A DNA stretch of 64,000 nt from Nocardioides hwasunensis (GCF_014779665.1 NZ_JACXYY010000002.1:578316-642315); one strand, 5' to 3'; positions 53,781 to 62,950 are shown, counted from the first letter of the stretch. The notes: generated by a model not told the origin, from the letters alone. Numbers and translations are program-made.

Positions 53781-54735
53781 CCACACCCCCTCCGCGTTCG
53801 CCGAGCGCGTCCTCGACGAGGTCGGCCGCGCCGTCGTCGGCAAGCGCGAGGTGCTCGCGCTCGTGCTGGCCGGCATCCTGGCCAAGGGGCACGTCCTCCT
53901 CGAGGACTTCCCGGGGCTCGGCAAGACCTTGGCCGCGCGCTCCTTCGCCGGTGCGCTCGGGCTGGACTTCGCCCGCGCCCAGTTCACCCCCGACCTCCTG
54001 CCCGCCGACCTGACCGGGTCCTACGTCTACGACCAGCGGCGCGCCGAGTTCGACTTCCGGCCCGGTCCGATCTTCACCGGCCTGCTGCTCGCCGACGAGA
54101 TCAACCGGACGCCGCCGAAGACCCAGGCGGCCCTGCTCGAGGCGATGCAGGAGGGGCAGGTCACCGTCGAGGGCCAGACCCACCGCCTCGCCAGCCCCTT
54201 CCACGTGCTCGCGACCGCCAACCCGGTCGAGTACGAGGGCACCTACCCGTTGCCGGAGGCCCAGCTCGACCGGTTCCTGCTGCGGGTCGGCTTCGGCTAC
54301 CCGTCGGCGGCGGAGGAGCACGACGTGCTCCGCCGGCGGCTCGATCGGCAGCGTGAGGAGGTCGACATCGTCCAGGTCACTGACGCCGCGGGGCTGCTGG
54401 CGGTGCAGGCGGCCGTCGAGCGGGTGGGCGTGGACGACTCGGTGGCCCGCTACTGCGTCGACCTGGTCGCGGCGACCCGGAGCCATCCCGACGTGCTGAC
54501 CGGTGCCTCGCCGCGAGGGAGCCTCGGGCTGGTGCTGACCGCGCGGGCGTGGGCGGCGATCCGCGGCCGAGACTTCGTCGTGCCCGAGGACGTCAAGGTC
54601 GTCTCGCGCGCCGTGCTCGCCCACCGGATCACGGTCAAGCCCGAGCTCTGGATGACCCAGGCCTCGGGGGCCCGGGTGGTCGACTCGGTGCTCGGCTCGG
54701 TCCCGACGCCGCGCACGCTGGAGTCGCCACGGTGA
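53767..54735 (+). CDS. MoxR-family AAA+ ATPase
   Basis: A 322-residue AAA+ ATPase. Walker A is LLEDFPGLGKTLAAR near 40-54, Walker B is LLADEINRTPPKTQ near 109, and sensor 1 is HVLATANPVEYEGTYPLPEAQLDRF near 146. MoxR ATPases act as chaperones for maturation of enzyme complexes together with DUF58 (VWA-like) partners. The start may be GTG 53767 or ATG 53777 (the latter is in another frame and is rejected). It overlaps the DUF58 gene by 4 nt. Confidence 0.93.
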   Translation: MPHDDHTPSAFAERVLDEVGRAVVGKREVLALVLAGILAKGHVLLEDFPGLGKTLAARSFAGALGLDFARAQFTPDLLPADLTGSYVYDQRRAEFDFRPGPIFTGLLLADEINRTPPKTQAALLEAMQEGQVTVEGQTHRLASPFHVLATANPVEYEGTYPLPEAQLDRFLLRVGFGYPSAAEEHDVLRRRLDRQREEVDIVQVTDAAGLLAVQAAVERVGVDDSVARYCVDLVAATRSHPDVLTGASPRGSLGLVLTARAWAAIRGRDFVVPEDVKVVSRAVLAHRITVKPELWMTQASGARVVDSVLGSVPTPRTLESPR

Positions 54736-56003
54736 GCCGCTGGCGGCCGACCACCTCGCTGGTCCGGGCCTGCCTGCTCGCCCTCGGCGGACTCGCCGGC
54801 GGAGTGGTGCTGGGCCAGGAGGTGCTCGTGGTCCTGGCCGCACCGTTCGTGCTGCTCGCCGCCATGGGACTCGTCGCACGCCCCGGACAGGTGCCCCGCG
54901 TCGAGGCACGGATCGACCACCACCGTCTCCACGAGGGACAGGGAACGACGTCGCGGCTGGTGGCCGACGACCTCACCGGCGTCGAGCACGTCACCCGGGT
55001 CGCGTCGGGGACGGCCCACGTCGTCACCTCACCGGCGTACGGCGCCGCGGGGATGCTGGTCGCCGACGGCCTGCCGACCATCGACTTCGGCCCGCGCCGG
55101 TGGGGACGGCGCGCGATCGGCGCCGAACGGCTGGCCCTCACCAGTGGGTGGGCCGGCTGGCGCTGGGGACCGGTCGACATGCCCGAGCACGGGTTGACGG
55201 TGCTGCCGCAGACGGCGCCGTACGACAGCCGCGCCGAGGTCCCGCAGCCCGACGGCCTGGTCGGCCGGCACCGGTCGCGGCGGATCGGCAGCGGCACGGA
55301 GTTCGAGGGCATCCGGCACTTCACGACGGGTGACCGGCTCAAGCGGATCACCTGGCCGGTCTCGCTGCGCACCGGCGAGCTGCACGTCATCACCACCCGC
55401 GCCGAGCAGGACGCCGGGGTCTGGCTCGTCGTCGACGGCCTGCGCGACATCGGCGTCTCGGGCGGCATCGACGGTGCGGCCAGCACCCTGGACCTCACGG
55501 TGCGTGCGGCCGCGGCGCTGGCCGAGCACCACATCCGCACCGGCGACCGCGTCGGCCTGCTCGTCGTCGCGGGGGACGGCGCCCGCGTCGCGCGCGGCTC
55601 CGGCCCGCGGCACCACCACCGGCTCCAGGGCACGCTGGCACGGGTGCGCACCGACGCCCGCAGCATCGCCCCCGAGCGGCTCGACCTCGGTGGTGGCACC
55701 GGCAGCGTGGTCTACGTCCTCTCGCCGATGCTCTTCACGCCGCTCGTCGCCGCGACGGCCGGCCTGCAGCGCAGCGGCGCCACGGTCGTCGTCATCGACA
55801 CGCTCGGTGAGCGTGACGAGGCCGCCGACCGGCTCGCCCTGCGAAGCCTCGCGGACCGCATCCAGAAGATCGAGCGCGACGACCGGCTCCGGCGCCTGGC
55901 CGAGCTCGGGACGCCGGTCGTCCCCTGGCGCGGGCCGGGCACCCTCGACACGGTCCTGAGCCAGCTCGCCCGCCGGGCGCGGGTCCCGAAGGTGCGCGCG
56001 TGA
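54732..56003 (+). CDS. DUF58 domain protein (MoxR partner)
   Basis: A 423-residue protein from the GTG at 54732. Two hydrophobic segments (about 10-27 and 31-48) are near the N-terminus. The DUF58 motif GTEFEGIRHFTTGDRLKRITWPVSLRTG lies near 185-212, and a VWA-like fold follows (AGVWLVVDGLRDIGV). DUF58 proteins work with MoxR ATPases in assembling other proteins. The overlap with the MoxR gene agrees. The target is unknown. Confidence 0.9.
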   Translation: MSRWRPTTSLVRACLLALGGLAGGVVLGQEVLVVLAAPFVLLAAMGLVARPGQVPRVEARIDHHRLHEGQGTTSRLVADDLTGVEHVTRVASGTAHVVTSPAYGAAGMLVADGLPTIDFGPRRWGRRAIGAERLALTSGWAGWRWGPVDMPEHGLTVLPQTAPYDSRAEVPQPDGLVGRHRSRRIGSGTEFEGIRHFTTGDRLKRITWPVSLRTGELHVITTRAEQDAGVWLVVDGLRDIGVSGGIDGAASTLDLTVRAAAALAEHHIRTGDRVGLLVVAGDGARVARGSGPRHHHRLQGTLARVRTDARSIAPERLDLGGGTGSVVYVLSPMLFTPLVAATAGLQRSGATVVVIDTLGERDEAADRLALRSLADRIQKIERDDRLRRLAELGTPVVPWRGPGTLDTVLSQLARRARVPKVRA

Positions 56004-56494
56004 TGGGGGTGCCGCTCCACGTCCAGGTGCTCCGGGCCCTGCTGTTCGTGCTTCCCGTCGGCGCACTGGCGCTGGCCCTGCCCGAGGTGCCCCACTGGTT
56101 CGTGGTCGGCGCGGTGGTGGTGACCTCGGCGCTGTGGGCGCGTTCGCCCGACACCGTGGCCGGGGCGGTCTCGCTCGTCCTGGTCGCCTGCTGGTGGGCC
56201 GCGCACGGCGTCGTCGACTGGCGGGTCCTCGTGGTCGCCGTGCTGCTGCTCGCCGCCCACGTGGTCGCGACCGTGCTGTCCTACGGCCCGCCGACGCTGG
56301 CGCTCGACCCACGTCTCGCCCGGCTGTGGTCGAGGCGGGCGTTGCTCGCGCTGGTGCCGGCGCCGATCGCCTGGTTCGCGGTGCGCGGTCTCGACCCGAC
56401 CCTCGCGCCGTCGTGGGTGTGGCTCGCGGCGGGCGTCCTCGTGGTCGCGATGCTGGCGACCACCTCGCTGCTGACGCAGCGCGCCCCCGAGTGA
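56003..56494 (+). CDS. Membrane protein of MoxR cluster
   Basis: A 163-residue membrane protein with four or five helices (for example LRALLFVLPVGALALAL and WRVLVVAVLLLAAHVVATVL). The start can be GTG 56000 or ATG 56003; the latter shares one base with the DUF58 stop (TGATG). No domain is recognised. It ends the DUF4129/MoxR/DUF58 unit. Confidence 0.7.
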   Translation: MGVPLHVQVLRALLFVLPVGALALALPEVPHWFVVGAVVVTSALWARSPDTVAGAVSLVLVACWWAAHGVVDWRVLVVAVLLLAAHVVATVLSYGPPTLALDPRLARLWSRRALLALVPAPIAWFAVRGLDPTLAPSWVWLAAGVLVVAMLATTSLLTQRAPE

Positions 56495-56505
56495 AGGATG
56501 GTCTC

Positions 56506-56838
56506 GTGACGACCGAGGAGGAGCGCGAGCTCTACGTCGAGCTGGTCCTGCAGTGCGCGGAGTCCGTGCCGCGCGGGCGGGCGACGACGTACGGCGCGAT
56601 CGCGGACGTCGTCGGCGAGCGACTGGGTCGCGGTGGTCCGCGCCTGGTCGGCAACGTGTTGGCCCAGCACGGCGCAGCCGTGTCCTGGTGGCGGGTGGTG
56701 CGCGCCGACGGGTCGCTGCCGCCGTCGCACGACGAGGAGGCGCGGCAGGCCTACCTCGAGGAGGGCACGCCCCTGCGCCCGTCGGGGTCCGTGGATCTGA
56801 GGCAGGCGTTCCACCAGCCGGTCCTCAGGGCAGAATGA
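56506..56838 (+). CDS. Alkyltransferase-like protein (ATL)
   Basis: A 110-residue protein of the DNA repair methyltransferase fold. It has the helix-turn-helix entry RGRATTYGAIADVVGERLG near 22-40 and RLVGNVLAQHGAAVSWWRVVRADG near 45. The PCHR active site of O6-alkylguanine transferases is replaced by SWWR, so the acceptor Cys is missing. ATL proteins bind alkylated guanine and flag it for nucleotide excision repair. The GTG at 56506 was chosen because AAGGA lies 7 nt before it. The gene overlaps the acyltransferase start by 4 nt. Mtb Rv3204 is the likely counterpart. Confidence 0.88.
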   Translation: MTTEEERELYVELVLQCAESVPRGRATTYGAIADVVGERLGRGGPRLVGNVLAQHGAAVSWWRVVRADGSLPPSHDEEARQAYLEEGTPLRPSGSVDLRQAFHQPVLRAE

Positions 56839-57512
56839 CGCCCATGCTCTACACGGTGCTGCACAGCGTCGTGCCCCCACTGGCGCGAGCCGTGTGGCGG
56901 CCGACGGTCGAGGGTCTGCACCACGTGCCCGCCACCGGGCCGGTGATCGTGGCGAGCAACCACCTGTCGTTCGTCGACAGCGTCGTCATCCCGTGCATCG
57001 TGCCGCGCAAGGTCGTCTTCCTCGCCAAGTCCGACTACTTCACCGGCACCGGCGCGAAGGGTGCGCTCTCGCGGGCGTGGTTCGAGGGGCTCGGCATGCT
57101 GCCCGTCGACCGCGACGACACGAGGGCCGCGCTGGCCAGTCTCGACACCGCGCTGCAGGTGCTCGGGCGCGGCGAGGCCTTCGGCATCTACCCCGAGGGC
57201 ACCCGCTCGCGCGACGGCCGGCTCTATCGCGGGCGCACCGGCGTCGCGCACCTCGCCCTGACCGCCGGCTGCCCCGTCGTCCCGGTCGGGCTGCAGGGCA
57301 CTCCCGAGATCCAGCCGATCGGGTCCAACGTGCCGCGGCTGGCCGAGGTGACCGTGAGGTTCGGCGAGCCCATCACGGTCACGGGGGAGTACGACGGCGT
57401 CCCCACCGGCCGCGCGCGCCGCGACCTCACCGACCGCATCATGAGGGCGATCGGTGAGCTGTCGGGCCAGGAGCCGGCGGGCGTCTACAACGAGCGCCCG
57501 GTCGACGCCTGA
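56835..57512 (+). CDS. 1-acyl-sn-glycerol-3-phosphate acyltransferase
   Basis: A 225-residue acyltransferase of the PlsC family. The catalytic motif NHLSFVD (HX4D) is near 42, GMLPVDRDD follows, IYPEGTRSRDGRLYRGRTG is motif III near 116-134, and VVPVGLQGT is motif IV. It acylates lysophosphatidic acid in phospholipid synthesis, or a similar acceptor. No long membrane segment is visible; it is probably peripheral. It converges with the DUF1116 gene. Confidence 0.9.
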   Translation: MTPMLYTVLHSVVPPLARAVWRPTVEGLHHVPATGPVIVASNHLSFVDSVVIPCIVPRKVVFLAKSDYFTGTGAKGALSRAWFEGLGMLPVDRDDTRAALASLDTALQVLGRGEAFGIYPEGTRSRDGRLYRGRTGVAHLALTAGCPVVPVGLQGTPEIQPIGSNVPRLAEVTVRFGEPITVTGEYDGVPTGRARRDLTDRIMRAIGELSGQEPAGVYNERPVDA

Positions 57513-57528
57513 ACCTCTGTGGGCGGCG

Positions 57529-58908
57529 CTACACGCGTGACGCGAGCGCGGCGAGGGCCTTCGGGAAGATCTCCGCGGGCGGGGTCACGAGCCCGGCGCC
57601 GACCTGACCGACGCCGGCGACGGCACCGGCCATGCCGGTGTTGATCTGCGGCAGGATGCCGGTGCGGCAGACCTTCGTGACGTCGATCCCGGTCGGAGTG
57701 CCCTGGAACTCGAGCACGGGCACCGACCAGCGCGGGTTCTCCGCGAGCGTGATCTCGTGCATCCGGCGGGTGGTGGCCAGCGCGTCGGGCACCGAGCCGC
57801 CGACGAGTCGGACGATGGCCGGCGCGGTCGCCATCGCGAAGCCGCCGATGCCCGCGGTCTCGGTGATCGCCGAGTCGCCGATGTCGGGGTTGGCGTCGTC
57901 GGGGCCGTAGTCGCCGAGGAAGAGGCCCTCGGCCACCTGGGCCGGACCGGTGAACCACTGGTCGCCGGTGCCGGAGACCTGGATGCCGAAGTCGGTGCCG
58001 TTGCGGGCCATGGCGACGACCATCGTCGAGCCCGGGACGTCGCGGCCGGCGTCGAGCGCCAGCTTGCACGCGGGCATCGCGAGGTTGAGGAAGAAGTGGT
58101 CGTTGCCGCCGACGAAGCGCAGCACGTCGGCGACGTCCTTGGTGTCGAAGCCGGCGTCCACCATCGCGGGGGAGAGGTCGCGCAGCAGCATCAGGGTGCC
58201 GGCGCGGTTGCGGTTGTGGGCCTCGTCGCCCATCTGCAGCATCTGGGTGAGGATGCCGGTGACGTCGGTGGCCTCCTCCGTCCCGCGCACCGCGGCCTGG
58301 AGCAGCGGGCCGAGCACGTCGCCCATCCAGCGCAGCCGGGTGAGCACGTCGGGGCCGTAGGCTCCGTAGCGCAGCACCTTGCCGAGTCCCTCGTTGAGCG
58401 AGCAGTACGTCCGCTTGCCGGTGGCGCGGTCCTCGAGGACCCACATCCACATGGAGGGCGTGACGACGCCGGCCATCGGGCCGACGGCGCTGCGGTGGTG
58501 GCACGGCTCGAGGCTGACGCTGCTGCCGGACTCGAAGAGCGCGACCGCGTCCTCGGGGTCGTCGACCAGGCCCTCGAGGGCGGCGCCACCCATCAACGCG
58601 CCCCGCATCGGGCCGGAGGCACGAGCCCACTCCAGCGGCGGTCCGGCGTGCAGGAACTGGCCCTTCTCGAGGCCGAGCACCTCGCTCGCCGGCGCGACGT
58701 CGACGAGGTGGGCGGTGACCCCGAGCATCGCCTGGACGGCCTTCTGGTTGGCCTCGACGCGACGCGGGTCCGTCGCAACGGCGGCGAGGTCGGCCTCGGT
58801 GCCGGGCATCGGCGGGCGCCAGTCGACGCGCTCGACGGTGACGGCCTGGCCTTCCACGGACTCGGCGAACATGTCGGCGCCGACGGTCACGACGGTGGGC
58901 TCGCTCAT
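57529..58908 (-). CDS. DUF1116 family protein, AllG/YlbE-like
   Basis: A 459-residue protein of the DUF1116 family (E. coli YlbE, YahG). Conserved features include EANQKAVQAMLGV, PLEWARASGPMRGALMGG, and GDEAHNRNRAGTLML near 230. From memory, in E. coli the FdrA, YlbE and YlbF proteins (AllF, AllG and AllH) together form the oxamate carbamoyltransferase of allantoin fermentation. The three genes are adjacent here and overlap by 4 nt, so the same complex is likely. It is the last gene of the set. Confidence 0.88.
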   Translation of the reverse strand: MSEPTVVTVGADMFAESVEGQAVTVERVDWRPPMPGTEADLAAVATDPRRVEANQKAVQAMLGVTAHLVDVAPASEVLGLEKGQFLHAGPPLEWARASGPMRGALMGGAALEGLVDDPEDAVALFESGSSVSLEPCHHRSAVGPMAGVVTPSMWMWVLEDRATGKRTYCSLNEGLGKVLRYGAYGPDVLTRLRWMGDVLGPLLQAAVRGTEEATDVTGILTQMLQMGDEAHNRNRAGTLMLLRDLSPAMVDAGFDTKDVADVLRFVGGNDHFFLNLAMPACKLALDAGRDVPGSTMVVAMARNGTDFGIQVSGTGDQWFTGPAQVAEGLFLGDYGPDDANPDIGDSAITETAGIGGFAMATAPAIVRLVGGSVPDALATTRRMHEITLAENPRWSVPVLEFQGTPTGIDVTKVCRTGILPQINTGMAGAVAGVGQVGAGLVTPPAEIFPKALAALASRV

Positions 58909-60389
58909 GCTCGTGCTCCTTCGATCAGCTGGATGGCGCGGCGGGTGGCCGCGGCGTTGGACAGGTGCACCTCGGCGCCGGCCGCGACCAGGGTGTCGCG
59001 CTGCGCGTCGAGGCCCTGCGGGTCGAGGTCGGTGCCGACGAGGCTGACGATCACCGGGATCGACCGGTCCTGCCGGGCCGCGGCGATCGCGGGGGCCAGG
59101 AGGGTGGCCGGGTCGGGCTCGGCGCCGTGGCCGAGCACCAGGTCGAGCAGGATCACACCGGTGGCGGGGTCGGCCGCGGCCCGGGCCAGCTGCTCGTTGC
59201 GCAGCGTGGGGTCGATCATCGGGTGCGCGCGGCCCTGGGTGAGGGCGTCGTCACCGAAGTCGACGAACGTGTGGTCGTCGACCAGCAGGTCGTCGCCCAG
59301 CGCGAGCTCGTCGGAGAGCGGGATGTTGCTGCGGACCGGGCCGAACGCCTCGGTGGCCATCAGCATCGACTCGTCGCACAGCGTGCCGCCGACGAAGAGA
59401 CCGCGCAGCAGCGGACCGGTCGCCTCGCGGGTGTTGTCGGCACCGTGCACCGGCCATTCCGGCGCCTCGTGCCCGAGCCGGGCGAGCACCGCCTCGGCGA
59501 CCGCGGTGAGGTCGCGCTGCCCGCGGCCGAGGAGGCCGAGCTCGACGGGGGTGGCGAGCCCGTCGGCGTAGGTCGACAGGGCCTCGGCGACCTCGGGAGC
59601 CGGCGGCTTCGAGACCACCACGACGAGGTCGACGTCAGCGTCGGCGTCGAGCCGGCGCAGCGCCTCGCGGGTCGCGAGCCCGCCCACCGAGGAGGACAGG
59701 TCGCGCCCGCCCACGCCGAGCGCGTGGCGCACGCCGACGCCCTCCTGCGTGGCTCCCGCGTGGTGGAGCAGGGCGAGCAGCTGTTGGCAACCGGTGCCGG
59801 ACGCGGCGACGAGGCCGATGCGGCCGGGGCGGACGGTGTTGGCGAAGCCGAGCCCGACACCGTCGATGACGGCCGTGCCGCAGTCGGGGCCCATCACGAG
59901 CGCGCCGCGGGAGGCGGCGTACGTCTTGAGGGCGACCTCCTCGGCGACCGGGACGTTGTCGCTGAAGATCATCACGTCGTGGCCGGCCTCGACGGCGTCC
60001 ATCGCCTCGACCGTGGCGCTGGCGCCGGGCACGGAGACCAGGGCGATCGCGCCGGCACCGCTGCGCTCGAGCGCGGACGCCGTGGTGCGCGGCGGGGCGA
60101 GGGTGGTGTCGCCCGACGACGGCCGGGTCGGCACGAGGGCGGCGTCGACGGCGGCCAGCGCGGTGGCGACGTCGGCGTCGTCGTCGAGGCGCAGCGCGAC
60201 GACCATGTCGTTGGGGGAGGAGTCGGGCACGTCGAAGCCCATCCCGGTGAGCACCTCGAGGTTGAGGCCGGTGGCCATCGCCACCTGGGCGGCGACCACG
60301 CCCGGCGCGGCCTGCACCGCCCGACTCACCTGCAGCAGGGTGACGGAGTCGGCGTAGGCACCGCTCCTCAGCTCGACGTGGTCCTTCAT
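58905..60389 (-). CDS. FdrA-like acyl-CoA synthetase-type protein (AllF-like)
   Basis: A 494-residue protein from the ATG at 60389. It resembles E. coli FdrA, with a CoA-binding/succinyl-CoA-synthetase-like fold. Motifs include MGPDCGTAVIDGVGLGFAN near 168 (the GPNCPG-like phosphohistidine-region analogue), GLVAASGTGCQQLLALLHHAG, and GRAHPMIDPTLRN. With DUF1116 and DUF2877 partners it probably forms an oxamate carbamoyltransferase that makes carbamoyl phosphate. It overlaps the two partner genes by 4 nt on each side. Confidence 0.88.
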   Translation of the reverse strand: MKDHVELRSGAYADSVTLLQVSRAVQAAPGVVAAQVAMATGLNLEVLTGMGFDVPDSSPNDMVVALRLDDDADVATALAAVDAALVPTRPSSGDTTLAPPRTTASALERSGAGAIALVSVPGASATVEAMDAVEAGHDVMIFSDNVPVAEEVALKTYAASRGALVMGPDCGTAVIDGVGLGFANTVRPGRIGLVAASGTGCQQLLALLHHAGATQEGVGVRHALGVGGRDLSSSVGGLATREALRRLDADADVDLVVVVSKPPAPEVAEALSTYADGLATPVELGLLGRGQRDLTAVAEAVLARLGHEAPEWPVHGADNTREATGPLLRGLFVGGTLCDESMLMATEAFGPVRSNIPLSDELALGDDLLVDDHTFVDFGDDALTQGRAHPMIDPTLRNEQLARAAADPATGVILLDLVLGHGAEPDPATLLAPAIAAARQDRSIPVIVSLVGTDLDPQGLDAQRDTLVAAGAEVHLSNAAATRRAIQLIEGARA

Positions 60390-61144
60390 GCAGCAGCCCT
60401 CCGGGACTTCTCTTCGGTTGAGGTGAGTGCGAGTGCGGCGCCGGTCATCAGACCCGCGCCCGAGGTGGCACCGACGGCGAGCAGGGCCCGCGCGGTCGTC
60501 TCGGTCGGGTCGGCGAGCCAGGCCGACAGCTGGGGCAGCGCCTCGCCGCGGATCGCGCAGTCGAGCAGCGTGGCGGACAGGAGCGTGGTGGCGCCGAGCC
60601 GGCGGCGTACGTCGCTGGCGAGCTGCTCGTCGGGCTCGCCGAGCGCGGCGCGGGTGACCAGCCAGCCGGCCAGCACGTCGTCGCCGAGCGGGGTGAGGCC
60701 GGGGCCGCGGCCGATCAGCCGGTCGAGGTGGGCCGGCGTCAGATGACCGTCGGCGGGGAGGTCGAGGTCGTCGAGCCGGGACGTCATGGCCCCCGGCCGC
60801 GCGGGCGACCACCCGTCATGACGTCCGACCCGGGTGACACGGGGGTCGGTGAGGCGCGTGATCCGGAGGGCCTCGTCGCCGATGACGAGCGCGCCGTCGC
60901 GGACCACTGCGGAGCGCCCGGCCATCGGTGCGAGGTCGTCGAGCGTCGACCACAGCGCACAGGGCACCCGGGTCGCCGCGGCGGACACCAGGCCGAGGCA
61001 CCAGCCGTCGAGGTCGACGTACACCGCGGTCGCGCTGGCGTGCAGCACGTGGCGGGGTCCCGGGGCGGCCGACGCCAGCCGCGAGGCCACTCGCGTCGGG
61101 GCAGCCACGGGGATCACGTCACCGACGCTAGCGGTCCATGACAC
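60386..61144 (-). CDS. DUF2877 family protein (AllH/YlbF-like)
   Basis: A 252-residue protein matching DUF2877 (E. coli YlbF). The family motif GRGPGLTPLGDDVLAGWL is near 147-164, and CAIRGEALPQLSAWL lies further on. The start is a GTG at 61144; a later GTG near 61118 is possible. It is the first gene of the AllFGH-like set and is separated by 38 bp from the divergent PucR gene, which probably regulates the set. Confidence 0.88.
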   Translation of the reverse strand: MSWTASVGDVIPVAAPTRVASRLASAAPGPRHVLHASATAVYVDLDGWCLGLVSAAATRVPCALWSTLDDLAPMAGRSAVVRDGALVIGDEALRITRLTDPRVTRVGRHDGWSPARPGAMTSRLDDLDLPADGHLTPAHLDRLIGRGPGLTPLGDDVLAGWLVTRAALGEPDEQLASDVRRRLGATTLLSATLLDCAIRGEALPQLSAWLADPTETTARALLAVGATSGAGLMTGAALALTSTEEKSRRAAA

Positions 61145-61182
61145 ACTCGCCGATGTGAGTTCCTGACAAGCAAGGGGCAGAA

Positions 61183-62463
61183 GTGGGCCAAGACTTGATA
61201 AGTGATCCGGATGCCATCGCCGCGCTCGAGCGCGCCGACGCGCTCCACACGGCGCTCTCGCACATCGTCCTCGAAGGTGGTGACCTGTCCGCGATCGCCG
61301 AGGCGGTGGGCGACGCCCTGGGGTGCGGGGTGGTCTTCACCTCGACCGACGGACGCGAGCGCGCGGCCCATCTCGACGAGGTGCACCGCGAGTCCCTGAC
61401 CGGGGCGGAGCTGGTCGATCCGACCGGCCGCGTGCGCGTCGAGCGGATCGACCCGGACGGGACCGCCGCCGGTGACGGCGAGGCGCTCGTACGCCGGGTG
61501 GTGGCCGCCGGCGTCGACCTCGCGCGGCTGGTGGCGGTGCGCCCGGACGGCAGGATCCATGCCTCCGACGTGCACGCCCTCGAGCGCGCGGCGATCGTGG
61601 CGGCGCTGCTGATCACGCGCGTCGAGGCGATCACGGCGGTGGAGAACAAGTACCGCGGCGACTTCCTCCGCGACGTGTTCCTCGGTCGTGCGGGGGAGGC
61701 GGACGACGTCGCCGAGCACGCCCAGGCCTTCGGGTGGCAGCTCGGGCGACCGGTCCTGGTCGTGGTGGCGGTGCTCGACCCCGACGCCATCGCCGCGCTC
61801 GGTCCCGGCGCCGAGGAGCGACGGACCTGGCAGGACCGCTTCGCGAACGCGTGGCGGCAGGTCTCCTCAGGCGTGGACGGCAGCATCGCCTCGGTCGCCT
61901 TCAGCCGCGAGGTCGTCACGCTCGTGCCGGTCGCCGGCACCGACGTCCCGGCCGACGTCCTGGCCGGCCACGCCGTGGTCGACCGGATCATCGAAGGGGT
62001 CCGCGGCGACCGCGGCGGCGGCCGGATCGCGTTCTCCGCCGGCGTCAGCCGGGTGGCACCCTCGCTCGCCGACCTGCCGGAGGCGTTCCGCCAGGCCCAG
62101 CGCGCCGTCGAGATCGGACGTCGTGTCCACGGCGGGGGATCGGTGACCCGCTTCGACCAGCTCGGCCTGCACCGCCTGCTCGCGCTGGTGCCCGACGGCA
62201 CCGAGCTGACGGCGTTCGCCGCGGACGTGCTCGGGCCGCTCGCCGAGCGCACCGCCGAGGCGGCCGACCTGCGCGAGACGCTGCAGGTGCTGCTCGACAC
62301 CAACTTCAACGTCGCCGAGGCCGCCCGCGCGCAGTTCTTCCACTACAACACGATGCGCTACCGCGTCGGGAAGCTGCAGCGGATCCTCGGCCCGGTCGCC
62401 ACCGACCCCCACCTGCGCCTCGACGTCGCCGTGGCGCTGCGAGCGCTCGAGATCGTGGGCTAG
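61183..62463 (+). CDS. PucR-family transcriptional regulator
   Basis: A 426-residue PucR-type regulator. An N-terminal sensor region (about 10-150) is followed by the GGDEF-like CdaR_GGDEF region (FSAGVSRVAPSLADLPEAFRQAQRAV near 284-310). The C-terminal helix-turn-helix is LDTNFNVAEAARAQFFHYNTMRYRV near 370-395. PucR proteins control purine degradation, so its divergence from AllFGH-like genes fits. The GTG start has AAGGGGCAGA upstream. The stop overlaps the next start by one base. Confidence 0.92.
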   Translation: MGQDLISDPDAIAALERADALHTALSHIVLEGGDLSAIAEAVGDALGCGVVFTSTDGRERAAHLDEVHRESLTGAELVDPTGRVRVERIDPDGTAAGDGEALVRRVVAAGVDLARLVAVRPDGRIHASDVHALERAAIVAALLITRVEAITAVENKYRGDFLRDVFLGRAGEADDVAEHAQAFGWQLGRPVLVVVAVLDPDAIAALGPGAEERRTWQDRFANAWRQVSSGVDGSIASVAFSREVVTLVPVAGTDVPADVLAGHAVVDRIIEGVRGDRGGGRIAFSAGVSRVAPSLADLPEAFRQAQRAVEIGRRVHGGGSVTRFDQLGLHRLLALVPDGTELTAFAADVLGPLAERTAEAADLRETLQVLLDTNFNVAEAARAQFFHYNTMRYRVGKLQRILGPVATDPHLRLDVAVALRALEIVG

Positions 62464-62936
62464 TGGCGGGCTCCCTGCGGATCGCGCCGCTGACCCGCGC
62501 GCACGCGCTCGACATCTGCACGTGGCGCTACGAGCCGCCGTACTCCTCCTACGACATGACCGGTGCCGATCCCGACTGGCTGCTCCAGCCGGTGTCGGGG
62601 TTCCACGCCGTGCTCGCTTGCGACGACCTGGTCGGCTTCCGCTCCTACGGCGAGGACGGCCGCGTCCCCGGCTGGGCGTACGACGACCAGGCTCTCGACA
62701 CCGGCGGCGGACTGCGACCCTCGCTGACCGGAAGTGGCCTGGGTCCCTCCGCGATCGCCGCCGGGTTGGCACACGGGCGGGTGCTCCACGACCCGCCGGC
62801 CTTCAGGGTGACGGTGGCGTCGTCCAACGCGCGGGCGCTCCACGTGGTCGAGGGGCTCGGCTTCGAGAGGGTCGCGAGCTTCGTCTCCACCCACGACGGG
62901 CAGGACTTCGAGGTGCTGGTGCGCTCCGAGCGCTGA
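62463..62936 (+). CDS. GNAT-family N-acetyltransferase
   Basis: A 157-residue acetyltransferase. It begins LRIAPLTRAHALDICTWRYEPPY, and the acetyl-CoA region has GSGLGPSAIAAGLAHGR near 89. The closing motif is VASSNARALHVVEGLGFERVASF. It starts at a GTG sharing one base with the PucR stop (TAGTG). The substrate is unknown; there is no obvious tie to purine metabolism beyond co-transcription. Confidence 0.85.
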   Translation: MAGSLRIAPLTRAHALDICTWRYEPPYSSYDMTGADPDWLLQPVSGFHAVLACDDLVGFRSYGEDGRVPGWAYDDQALDTGGGLRPSLTGSGLGPSAIAAGLAHGRVLHDPPAFRVTVASSNARALHVVEGLGFERVASFVSTHDGQDFEVLVRSER

Positions 62937-62950
62937 GGGGTCGGCGCTCG

